Source: Deltaproteobacteria bacterium (GTDB lineage: Bacteria; Bdellovibrionota; UBA2394). Taken from it: a stretch of DNA of 64,000 nt. Shown piece after piece: positions 36,965 through 45,016 of the stretch. Position 1 is the first letter of the stretch. Each line of letters begins with the position of its first letter. The notes below the pieces were generated by a model that worked only from the letters and a program-made list of their open reading frames with translations, ran no database searches and was not told the origin of the DNA. A program made the translations under genes and the position numbers. The stretch lies in the NCBI GenBank assembly GCA_017302715.1, contig JAFLCD010000004.1, forward strand, positions 124,001 through 188,000, read 5' to 3'.

Positions 36965-37017
36965 TATGAAAAAGAAGAAAAGGAGTTTTTAAAGGACTCC
37001 TTTTCTTCTTTTTCATA
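36965..37017. terminator. Bidirectional hairpin between convergent genes
   Basis: A perfect 22-bp stem (TATGAAAAAGAAG... paired with ...CTTCTTTTTCATA) and a nine-base loop, between the FtsB-like gene and the convergent kinase gene. The arm is nearly all purine on one strand. It can terminate in both directions. Confidence 0.8.
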
Positions 37018-37037
37018 ATTATGGAATCACTGAAAGT

Positions 37038-37059
37038 TTACCGTAAACGTGTACGGTAA
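37038..37059. repeat. 22-bp palindromic element, copy 1
   Basis: TTACCG-N10-CGGTAA with a near-palindromic centre (TAAACGTGTA), five bases from the stop of the large kinase gene. Related copies are at 46370, 60918 and 63675. Confidence 0.7.
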
Positions 37060-37064
37060 ATTGC

Positions 37065-39638
37065 TTACCCAACTTTTTTGAGCATTCGTTCAAGCTTGGC
37101 TAAAATAAATTGGGGCTCGGAGGTTTTGGAAAGAAAATCTTCGGCACCGAGTTGAATGGCTTTGGTGGAATGCTCAGGGGCATTAGATTCTGAAAGAAAA
37201 ACGACAGGAATTTTGCTTAAGAGTTCATCGGCGCGGAGTCGAGCGCAGAGTGAGAATCCATCTAATTTTGAAACCATAATTTCTGAAATAACGAGATCAG
37301 GTTTATCTTTTTTAATTCCTGCTAATGCTGAAACACCATCGGAATAAACTTTGGCATCGGCTGAAATTCCTTTTAACTGAGCTGCAAGTCTTGCGGAATA
37401 TTGAGAATCAGAATCCACAATAACAATTTTAGTTTTCTTTGCACTTCCGCCCGTGGGTTGAAGCATATCTAGAATAGCTGCCGTTAATTGCGGATCGAGT
37501 TGCTTGCCTGAATATTGATCGTATTTCTTTTTAAGTTCCGTAACTTCTTGAACGGTCCATGGGCGATCAAATGTAGGATGAAGCGCATCAAGTGGAAGAA
37601 GTGCCGTTAAAATACGACTGCCTAAAGGAATTTGATATTCTTTAAGTCCTAATGGGCCTCGACCATCGAATCTTTCTCCGATGGCATCGAAGATATGTCG
37701 AATGCGACAAACTCCGTCAAAAACATCAATAGATTTACCTTGCCCTGCTGTAATTTTTTCCCATTTCCAAAAGAGGCATGCAAAATAAACTTCGTCCAAA
37801 GAGCGTATGCTTTCACTAATAGTTTTTGCAATTTTCGCTCCCAGAGAAGCGAACTCAATGGCAGCATCTTTTTGAGCTTTAGTGCCCTGGCCTAAATACA
37901 TATGAACGATACGATTAAAAAATTCTCGATATTTTTTATAGGTGATCGACTCTTGAAAGAGCTCAAGACTCAACTGATCGTAAAGACGAATTTCACAACT
38001 GGGGTTGTGTCGCAGAACTGATAGCTCAAATTCAAGTTCATCTCCGATCAAAGTACGAGAAGCCCAAACATAATCGAATTTCTCTCGTTTTAATTTTACG
38101 GCGGCTTCTTGATGATTGGAGGCCAGAATCAGCGAATTTTCATTTCGTTTAAAAAGTTTAACCAGAGCTTCATGGTGATGAGGTTGATTATCGATTAACA
38201 AAACTCGTCTTTCTGTTTGATCGAAAGCTGCTAATTGCTCAGCTGTATCAATATGACTCAAAGTCATTGAAGAAGTGGCTGAAGAGTTCTGTTTTTGTCT
38301 TATCTTTGCATCGATAAGTTTTTTAAGTGTCTGCTGGCCACAAACATAAAAATGGAGTTGAAATTTTCCATTGAGATCTGCAATTTCGGGATCTTTTTGA
38401 AAGTCAGTGCATCCATCGATAATGAGACTGATCGATTTTTTCTCGTTATCTCGAAAGAACGGCAAAATATTTTTATCTTTAATCGTTTCCGGCGACAAAA
38501 TAGAAAAAGCCGGATCTGAAATTTTTAAAGATTTTATTCTGCCTCGAGGAATCCAGGGTAGTGATAAGCATTCACTTAAAACTTTTGCGAGTTCGTCTTC
38601 AGAAATGAGCTCTTCCCTTAAAATGGTTTCAACGGCCGCTTTGCCGCGAAGTTTTGAAACTTGTTCCGACGTCAATTTCTTTTGCGACTGAAGAGTCGAA
38701 AGAATTTGAGAATCTCGAACAAAATAAGATTTTAATCCAGCCGAAATTTTTTGAGCGCCTGTGAGTGAATTTCCTCGGTCCGAAATAATCCCCATTTGAA
38801 TTTGGGAAATTTCTTTTTCGATCTCTTCACATTTTTGGTATCTCTCTACGGGAGTTTTTTTCAAACACTTCATGATGAGGTTTGAAAGCTGAGGAAGAAG
38901 ATCAGGTCTTAATTCGACCGGTGGTTGTGGATCGAAATGCACTATTTTATATAAAATGCTACTCGAGTTTGCGCCTCGAAAGGGAAGTGTGCCGGTCGAA
39001 GCTTCATAAAGAAGAGTTCCTAAGCAAAAAACATCACTTCGCCCGTCTAGATTTTTTCCAACGATGTGCTCGGGAGAAAGATAGTGAGTGCTTCCAAGTA
39101 CCATTCCCGTTGAAGTCAGTTTCATTTCTTCTTCGTTAACGAATTTAGCGATTCCGAAGTCTAAAATTTTTGCAACACCGGAGTGAGCTTCAATAATAAT
39201 ATTACTGGGCTTGATATCTCGATGAACAATTCCTTTTTTGTGGGCGAAGGCTAAACCCGAAGCTACTTCTTTTGTGACTCGCAGAAGTTCTTCCAGGTTA
39301 AGTGGACCTTTTGATTTAATGAGATTCTCGAGAGTCTCGCCCTCGATATATTCCATAATGATGTATGAAATATGATCGATCTCACCGAAATCATAGATTT
39401 GCACGAGATTGGGATGTGGCAATCCACCCGCTGCTCGTGCTTCATTAAAAAATCTTTCTTGAATATTTTTTCGAACCGAAGGGTCTTTAACACGATCCGA
39501 AATAATTTTGATGGCGACAGGTCGCTTGAGACGTGTGTCGAGACCTTTGTAAATAAGTCCCATTCCGCCCGCGCCAATGCGTTCATGCAGTTCGTAGCGG
39601 TCTAGTTTCTTAGGAATTTCATCTTCTTTTTGACTCAT
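37065..39638 (-). CDS. Multidomain Ser/Thr kinase with GspE-N-like, HD-GYP-like and degenerate receiver domains
   Basis: An 857-residue protein. The kinase domain (about 10-280) is complete: GAGGMGLIYKG, VAIKII, HRDIKPSN and DFGIAKF. About 315-450 resembles the GspE N-terminal domain (ILREELISEDELAKVLSECLSLPWI). About 490-550 is a receiver-like domain with no phospho-Asp (DYVWAS). About 560-720 resembles an HD-GYP region (GERFDGRGPLGLKEYQIPLGSRILT), but the HD and GYP residues are missing. A final receiver (about 735-855) has Glu in the phospho-Asp position (DLVISEIM). It is divergent from the 39730 operon, with 91 bases between starts. Likely a constitutive scaffold-kinase; this is inference. 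Confidence 0.88.
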   Translation of the reverse strand: MSQKEDEIPKKLDRYELHERIGAGGMGLIYKGLDTRLKRPVAIKIISDRVKDPSVRKNIQERFFNEARAAGGLPHPNLVQIYDFGEIDHISYIIMEYIEGETLENLIKSKGPLNLEELLRVTKEVASGLAFAHKKGIVHRDIKPSNIIIEAHSGVAKILDFGIAKFVNEEEMKLTSTGMVLGSTHYLSPEHIVGKNLDGRSDVFCLGTLLYEASTGTLPFRGANSSSILYKIVHFDPQPPVELRPDLLPQLSNLIMKCLKKTPVERYQKCEEIEKEISQIQMGIISDRGNSLTGAQKISAGLKSYFVRDSQILSTLQSQKKLTSEQVSKLRGKAAVETILREELISEDELAKVLSECLSLPWIPRGRIKSLKISDPAFSILSPETIKDKNILPFFRDNEKKSISLIIDGCTDFQKDPEIADLNGKFQLHFYVCGQQTLKKLIDAKIRQKQNSSATSSMTLSHIDTAEQLAAFDQTERRVLLIDNQPHHHEALVKLFKRNENSLILASNHQEAAVKLKREKFDYVWASRTLIGDELEFELSVLRHNPSCEIRLYDQLSLELFQESITYKKYREFFNRIVHMYLGQGTKAQKDAAIEFASLGAKIAKTISESIRSLDEVYFACLFWKWEKITAGQGKSIDVFDGVCRIRHIFDAIGERFDGRGPLGLKEYQIPLGSRILTALLPLDALHPTFDRPWTVQEVTELKKKYDQYSGKQLDPQLTAAILDMLQPTGGSAKKTKIVIVDSDSQYSARLAAQLKGISADAKVYSDGVSALAGIKKDKPDLVISEIMVSKLDGFSLCARLRADELLSKIPVVFLSESNAPEHSTKAIQLGAEDFLSKTSEPQFILAKLERMLKKVG

Positions 39639-39729
39639 GACCCCGGGGTTCCCCTTAACCTCCTTAAGACTTCTCGGAGTATCTTCTTAAATACTTGTGA
39701 GAAAGTCGGCCTAGCCTAATAATTATAAC

Positions 39730-41517
39730 ATGAGTTCCTTGAAGGCGGCGGTGTCGGTCTATAGAGATATCGAAAAGATTTATCGCCTTTACGCCCTCTA
39801 TAGCGGGCGAGTTCAAGCTATGGAGCCCCACGTCAAACTTATTGATCAAAGTTTAGCTCAGCATCTTAGGGGAAAAGACGCCGACCTCGACTGGATGCAA
39901 TTTGAATTTTTGATGACGGCCGTTCAAAGCCAAGGTGAAAACGTTTTCATTTCGAAGCAACCAGAAACCACTTTAAGTTACGCTCTTTTTTGCGAGGGTA
40001 TTCGAGCTTTGCTTATTTCTAAAAATATTTCAGCTCGAGAAGTTTTAGATTGGTGCACAAGAATTCGAAAATATTTTATTGAGATCGAAAAGCCCGAAGG
40101 CTCTCTTTTAGATTTAGCATCTGTACTTTGGAAAAATCCGCATCCGCATTTGAGAGTTTATCTTTTTAATTCACTGCTTGAACTTAAAGAAGTGGATCCT
40201 GCGGCCGAGGGGCTCGAGCTTAAAAATGAGACCGGTGGCCTTCTCGATAAAGACGACGATGACTTAAATAATACGGGGAATAATTCAAAAGATGAGTGGC
40301 ATTCTCGGGATATGGATTGGGAGTTGCCTTCGGGAGACTTAGTTTTTAGTCAGATGGATGCTGAAGAAGATTTGCTTAAAGATAAGCTCACTCATTTAAA
40401 GCAGCAACTTTCGGACGCCTCTATTAATGATCGAGCTGAGCGCATCATGAGATTTCAAGAAGCCGAAATTGAGGCGTTAAAAAATGAAATTGAAACTTAC
40501 GATCAAAATCATGTCGAATTTAATCTGCTCGTTCAATTTTTTACGACACTTTCTGAAAGTTCAGATGCGACTTCTTTAGGCAATGCTTTGATTTTAGAAA
40601 ATCTCAAGAAGATGGCTTCGTCGATTATCAGCCGTTTTCACGGTGGACTCATTTTGTTCTTCTTAAAGCGTTTACAGGATTATCAAACAGCGAAGGGCAG
40701 TGATCAAGTTACTGAAAGTCTGAAAAAAAGTTTGATGGAAGCACTCGCGAAGCCAGATCATCTTCGTTTGTTAGCCGAAGCTTTAACGGACGCCTCTCGA
40801 TATAAAATTGCCAAACAGTTAGTGGTTTATCTTAGCCGAGAATCTCAATCCCATTTGCTCGATTTTCTAATCGACCAACAAAACAAAGCGGGTATTCAAC
40901 ATTTTTTAATGATGCTTATTGAGACTGACCCCACTCTCGATCAGGATATTTTTCAGTGGGGCGATCAAAGGCTTATTCAAGTTTTACCCGTTTTACAAAC
41001 GATTCCTTGGAGTGCCCGATCTCGTTTTTTAATTCGATGTCTTCGACACCGCTCCCTTGAACTCAATCGAGCAGCTCTACCCATTATCGCGGATTTACCC
41101 ATTAAGTCTTCAGAAGCGATGGCGCTCTATGAAAAATTATCCGCACACGATCGAAAAATTTTAGTAGATAGTTTTTCAAATCGGCCTGTTCTTGCAGAAT
41201 GGGCTCCTTTTATTCAACAGGTCATTCGCTCAGGTTATTGGTCTTTAGATAATTCAGATATTGCTCTCGCTTGGGCTCGCGCGGCGTTTCGTTATTTAGG
41301 CCGTCGGGGATTCGAATTGCTTGATCCTTTTGTAAGCTCTCGAAAATTTATTCTTTGGCCTAAATTTTCTGTGGAGCGCGAAGCTGCTTTGATCGCCGCT
41401 TTGCAAATCAAAGAGCCCCAATTGAGAGCTCAGGTGAATCAGTGGGCCGCGCGTGAAAAAGGACTGTTTTTTCAAGACTCTGAACTTAAACAAAAGTTAG
41501 CGGCGGCGGCTCGATGA
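39730..41517 (+). CDS. HEAT-like helical protein of unknown function
   Basis: A 595-residue cytoplasmic protein. The N-terminal 150 residues are helical (DWMQFEFLMTAVQSQGENVF...EGIRALLI) and resemble the N-terminal module of the HD-GYP-like protein encoded next. An acidic linker follows (about 160-215, with DKDDDDLNN), then a short coiled coil. The C-terminal 300 residues show repeated helical pairs of HEAT type (for example ALTDASRYKIAKQLVVYLSRE, RFLIRCLRHRSLELNRAALPII). Its end overlaps the next gene by four bases. It is the first of a three-gene operon divergent from the multidomain kinase. Function unknown. Confidence 0.7.
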   Translation: MSSLKAAVSVYRDIEKIYRLYALYSGRVQAMEPHVKLIDQSLAQHLRGKDADLDWMQFEFLMTAVQSQGENVFISKQPETTLSYALFCEGIRALLISKNISAREVLDWCTRIRKYFIEIEKPEGSLLDLASVLWKNPHPHLRVYLFNSLLELKEVDPAAEGLELKNETGGLLDKDDDDLNNTGNNSKDEWHSRDMDWELPSGDLVFSQMDAEEDLLKDKLTHLKQQLSDASINDRAERIMRFQEAEIEALKNEIETYDQNHVEFNLLVQFFTTLSESSDATSLGNALILENLKKMASSIISRFHGGLILFFLKRLQDYQTAKGSDQVTESLKKSLMEALAKPDHLRLLAEALTDASRYKIAKQLVVYLSRESQSHLLDFLIDQQNKAGIQHFLMMLIETDPTLDQDIFQWGDQRLIQVLPVLQTIPWSARSRFLIRCLRHRSLELNRAALPIIADLPIKSSEAMALYEKLSAHDRKILVDSFSNRPVLAEWAPFIQQVIRSGYWSLDNSDIALAWARAAFRYLGRRGFELLDPFVSSRKFILWPKFSVEREAALIAALQIKEPQLRAQVNQWAAREKGLFFQDSELKQKLAAAAR

Positions 41518-42953
41518 TGAATACGACCAATCAAAACGACGATAAAATTTTAGATGCCCCTGTGCCAGTCTCTGGATTGATCTTAGCAACTTCGTTTTTA
41601 CGAACGATGTTTCAATTTTTTAGACAAACCGAGCTTCATGATTCTTCGAATGCGATTTTTGTTCAAGCTAACCAAGAAGTATTGCGTACATTAAGTGGTT
41701 TGATGATGTTGCCTGGCCAATCAGGAATTCATCTGACATTTAAAGGGGAGCTTTTCTTTATCAACGGTGTACGTCTTCGACCACAGCCCAGACTTTTTTA
41801 TATCTATCGTTATCTTCTTCGATATTTTCGCTCGCGAAAAATTGGTGGAATAAAAGTTTTAGCTCTGCCCACTGAAAAAAGTCTCTCTGTCTTTTTAAGT
41901 CTTATTTCAAAAGTCGATAAAGAAGAAAATCCAGCTCAGGAAATTTACAATCATTTAGTATCCGAGGGAATTCGTGAGTTTGAATTGATTCCACTTTCGG
42001 GCCAGCTAGAAAAATCGACGAATGAACAAGGCGAAGGTGATGTAGAGCTGATCGTCGCTTCTCTTTACCAGCGTTTGCAAAAATTCGTCGAAGTTTGTTT
42101 CGACAATATGGAGAGAGCTTATTCGTTTTCTCTGAAGCCCGTGCAGGAATCTTTGAATGAACTCATTTTGCTCGCCGAAGGCGATATCGTTCAAATGCTT
42201 CGTTTGATTTCAGTTAAGCGTTATGAGCGACCATTGCCATTTCGCGCGGTGAATTCTTGTTTTATGGTGATGGCATGGGCGAGATCTTTGCGTCTTCCTG
42301 CAGGGGTGGTAACCGAATTGGGTGGAGCCGCTCTCGCTCATCCGATCGCGATACTTTCAGGTAAGCCCGGAACTGTTCCCGAGGTTTTAGCAACCATTCA
42401 AAAACTTAAGGACACTTGGCAGCTGACCGATTTACAGAGACTCAGCGTTTTAGAATGGACTCGTCCGTTTGGAAAAACGGGAGTCTATGAAACTCAAGGA
42501 GTGAAATCTTATCAGCATTTTTTTTCGCGAATGATTCGAATTGTGGCGCTGTTTGAAGAGATGACAACTTATGAAGCTGGCAAAAGAGTTTTTTTACCCG
42601 ACGAAGCTTTAGCCGAACTTCTCAAAAATTCTCACGACTGCGATCCGACTTTGCTTAAACTTTTTGTGAATTGGGTTGGAGTTTATCCTGTGGGATCTTT
42701 AGTTCAACTTCAGTCCGGAGAAGTCGCCCAAGTTTTTGCCGGAGCTTCGGATCCTCTTCGATTTCAACGACCGATCGTGAGTGTTTTAAAATCAGCAAAT
42801 GGAAAATTACTTGAGCGCCCGCAGCTGCTTGATTTGTCCGAGATGAATGAGAAACTTGGAGTTTACAAACGAAATATTAAACGTAGCATAACTTTAGAAG
42901 AAGCAAATATTCCTCCCGATTATTTTCAACTTAATCCAGTGGGAGTGACTTAA
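41514..42953 (+). CDS. Catalytically degenerate HD-GYP-like protein
   Basis: A 479-residue protein with an N-terminal module (about 20-150) found before HD-GYP domains in deltaproteobacterial proteins, then an HD-GYP-like domain (about 215-410), then the usual C-terminal YPVGSLVQLQSGEVAQVF element. The order and spacing match HD-GYP phosphodiesterases, but the metal-binding residues are lost: the HD pair reads AHP (AALAHPIAIL), the first His of the H-x-V-N helix is Arg (FRAVNS), and GYP is absent. It probably binds rather than hydrolyses. It is coupled by overlap to the HEAT-like gene and followed closely by the FIST gene. Confidence 0.75.
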   Translation: MMNTTNQNDDKILDAPVPVSGLILATSFLRTMFQFFRQTELHDSSNAIFVQANQEVLRTLSGLMMLPGQSGIHLTFKGELFFINGVRLRPQPRLFYIYRYLLRYFRSRKIGGIKVLALPTEKSLSVFLSLISKVDKEENPAQEIYNHLVSEGIREFELIPLSGQLEKSTNEQGEGDVELIVASLYQRLQKFVEVCFDNMERAYSFSLKPVQESLNELILLAEGDIVQMLRLISVKRYERPLPFRAVNSCFMVMAWARSLRLPAGVVTELGGAALAHPIAILSGKPGTVPEVLATIQKLKDTWQLTDLQRLSVLEWTRPFGKTGVYETQGVKSYQHFFSRMIRIVALFEEMTTYEAGKRVFLPDEALAELLKNSHDCDPTLLKLFVNWVGVYPVGSLVQLQSGEVAQVFAGASDPLRFQRPIVSVLKSANGKLLERPQLLDLSEMNEKLGVYKRNIKRSITLEEANIPPDYFQLNPVGVT

Positions 42954-42973
42954 AATTGAAAGAGGTTCAGTCG

Positions 42974-44140
42974 ATGAAAATGGGAGTAGGGATCAGCAAA
43001 GCGAGAGATCCCGAAGCGGCACTACAAGAGGCTTATCGAAAATCTTTACAGAAGATTAAATCTACAAAAGCCGATCTCTGTTTTGTTTTTTATTCTTATG
43101 ATTACGCGATGGATACAGGTGCTTTCGCTGGCGCACTTAAAAAAGTTTTAAGAGATATTCCTCACGCAGGTGCATCTACTTGGAGTGCATGGTCCGACAA
43201 AGAAGCTGTCGAAGGCGAAACGGGTTTGATGGTTTTTAGTTTTAAGAATGTGGAATTTGAAACTCATTTCTTAAAAGTTCACAGTCTTCGAGAGAAGGCT
43301 GAGCTTTGGTCAGCCGAAATTGCGCGCCAACTTGGCGATCTTCAAGTCGATGAAAGCGATTTTTTGTGGATCATGGCTGATAGTCTTAATTTCAACGCCG
43401 GAAATGGATTTCAATTTTTAGAAAGACATTTTCCAAAGCTCCAGATCGCGGGCTTTGGAACCAGTTATTCCGTTCCTCAGTGCAGCGTGATTTGTCAGGG
43501 CGAAGTTTATACCAATTCACTTGTGGCCGTTTCAATTCGCGGACTCAAACCTTGGATTGGTTTGCTTCAAAGTATCAAACCCGAGCTCGATGCTGTTTCG
43601 GTCAATCGAATGTCCGAGAATTTGATCATTGAACTTGATAGCAAGCCCGCTTTTTATCGTCTCTGCGAACATCTCATGACCAAAGATGATTTGCCGATGA
43701 TGTCGCCTGATGAATTTCGAAAACATATGGGCAATCTTTTTGTAGTGGAGAGATCAAAAGTTCCGGTCGAAAGACTTCGAACTTTTGGTGAAGCTTATCG
43801 AGTAGTTTCTTTGCTTGGAAGCGAGATGACAACGGGAATGGTAGCTGTGGCCAACGCGCTTGATTTTTCTCAAACGCATTATTTAGGTCAAAAAAAAGTA
43901 ACTTACGCAGAAACCGAAACTGAGATGATTTTGCAGCAGCTTAAAACAAAAATTCCTGAGCCTTCTTTACTTTGGCTCATTAGTTCGACCACTCGCGTTC
44001 GCGATCGAGAGAGAGTTCGATCTGATTTTGCAATCTTGCGATCGATTTTTCCCGATACTCCTGTTTTAGGAGTGTCTTCGAATGGCGAATTTCTAGGTGG
44101 TGTGAATCAATTCGCGGGACTTGTCGTTGCCTTCGAATGA
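42974..44140 (+). CDS. FIST-domain sensory protein
   Basis: A 388-residue protein with FIST N (about 5-215; DLCFVFYSYDYAMDTGAFAGAL, IAGFGTSY) and FIST C (about 220-385; FYRLCEHLM, VLGVSSNGEFLG). FIST domains are predicted to bind small ligands such as amino acids and usually feed signalling proteins; here no output domain is fused, so it would act on partners from the same operon. I choose ATG 42974 because AAAGAGG lies eight bases upstream; an in-frame TTG at 42956 would place that ribosome binding site inside the gene. It is the third gene of the operon with the HEAT-like and HD-GYP-like proteins. Confidence 0.82.
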   Translation: MKMGVGISKARDPEAALQEAYRKSLQKIKSTKADLCFVFYSYDYAMDTGAFAGALKKVLRDIPHAGASTWSAWSDKEAVEGETGLMVFSFKNVEFETHFLKVHSLREKAELWSAEIARQLGDLQVDESDFLWIMADSLNFNAGNGFQFLERHFPKLQIAGFGTSYSVPQCSVICQGEVYTNSLVAVSIRGLKPWIGLLQSIKPELDAVSVNRMSENLIIELDSKPAFYRLCEHLMTKDDLPMMSPDEFRKHMGNLFVVERSKVPVERLRTFGEAYRVVSLLGSEMTTGMVAVANALDFSQTHYLGQKKVTYAETETEMILQQLKTKIPEPSLLWLISSTTRVRDRERVRSDFAILRSIFPDTPVLGVSSNGEFLGGVNQFAGLVVAFE

Positions 44141-44151
44141 TTTTCTCATCA

Positions 44152-44343
44152 TTAATGGCCATCTTCCAATCGCTTCGACCATTTTACTAAAAATAAGGTG
44201 GCTTGAGTAAGAACAACCGCTGATCCCATCAAGATGACGAGAAGAAGGTTGAGAAAAAAGCCTGCCTCTTTTTTGTGTGGTTCATTTTCGATATGAACAA
44301 AATTTTGGAGCTTACGAGCAATGACACTTGCTTCCGAAGCCAT
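44152..44343 (-). CDS. Small single-helix membrane protein
   Basis: A 63-residue protein with one membrane helix (about 29-52, FFLNLLLVILMGSAVVLTQATLF) between basic ends. The strong AAAGGGG Shine-Dalgarno sequence five bases before the ATG supports real translation. It is convergent with the FIST gene, with 11 bases between stops. No family recognised. Confidence 0.65.
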   Translation of the reverse strand: MASEASVIARKLQNFVHIENEPHKKEAGFFLNLLLVILMGSAVVLTQATLFLVKWSKRLEDGH

Positions 44344-44404
44344 AAGTACCCCTTTCTTTTTTAATCCGCGATCTCCCTAAGACCGCATCTCTTATTACTC
44401 TTTA

Positions 44405-44434
44405 GCGAAATCACTCCCTTAAAGCTGATTTCGC
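44405..44434. other. Hairpin in the intergenic region upstream of the epimerase gene
   Basis: Perfect 9-bp inverted repeat GCGAAATCA / TGATTTCGC with a 12-base spacer. The 262-base region 44344-44605 has no ORF; it holds this hairpin, a GCGGT/ACCGC pair at 44456-44476 and the inverted repeat plus promoter at 44533-44597. Confidence 0.45.
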
Positions 44435-44532
44435 ACACACTTAAATAAAGCAATTGCGGTGCCAGGATTAAACCGCTTAAAAGCCTTCAAATTTGCAAAT
44501 TAGTGCGGAAAATGTGGAATCGATGTCGCGGA

Positions 44533-44597
44533 CTTGAGACAAAAAAGTCTCAAGATTGACAAGATTTGGTTTGCGTGCGGACAAATAAAGTTACACT
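44533..44597 (+). promoter_or_regulatory. Putative operator and promoter of the epimerase gene
   Basis: Perfect 8-bp inverted repeat CTTGAGAC-N6-GTCTCAAG (44533-44554) is followed by a perfect -35 box TTGACA (44556-44561). A good -10 for it is not obvious. Alternatively TTTGCG (44569) and TACACT (44592-44597) at 17 bases would form a promoter close to the ATG at 44606, giving a nearly leaderless transcript. Confidence 0.4.
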
Positions 44598-44605
44598 AAA
44601 TCTCT

Positions 44606-45016
44606 ATGACGAATGAAAATTATTCGATCGCCCACATCGCTGTTGCTGTACCAGAACTCCAATCGGCACTACAAAATATTGAAAAAGTTTTGGGATTAAA
44701 AGCCGGTGGGCCTATCGAAGAAGTTGCAGATCAAAAAGTTAAATTGCAATTTGTCGATATTGGCGGAGTTCGATTCGAATTTTTGGAGCCCACCTCAACG
44801 GACTCTCCCATTTCTAAATTTATCGATAAACGCGGAGGCGGAATTCACCACGTTGCCATTCGAGTAAAAGATATCGATGCCAAATTGGCTGAATTAAAAG
44901 CGAAGGGTGTGGCTCTGATAGATGAGAAAGCTCGCATCGGAGCAGAAGGATGTAAGATTGCATTTTTACATCCTAAAGCTTGCGGCGGGATACTCGTCGA
45001 ACTCGTGCAAGAATAA
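44606..45016 (+). CDS. mce: Methylmalonyl-CoA epimerase (VOC family)
   Basis: A 136-residue metal-dependent enzyme interconverting (R)- and (S)-methylmalonyl-CoA, used in propionate and odd-chain fatty-acid breakdown. It has the two paired beta-alpha-beta modules of the vicinal oxygen chelate fold. Metal ligands are expected at H10 (IAHIAVAV), the Gln/Glu in the middle strand, the His of GGGIHHVAIRV and the Glu of ILVELVQE. No methylmalonyl-CoA mutase gene is in the window. It overlaps the convergent SulP gene by 44 bases at the 3' end. Confidence 0.9.
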   Translation: MTNENYSIAHIAVAVPELQSALQNIEKVLGLKAGGPIEEVADQKVKLQFVDIGGVRFEFLEPTSTDSPISKFIDKRGGGIHHVAIRVKDIDAKLAELKAKGVALIDEKARIGAEGCKIAFLHPKACGGILVELVQE

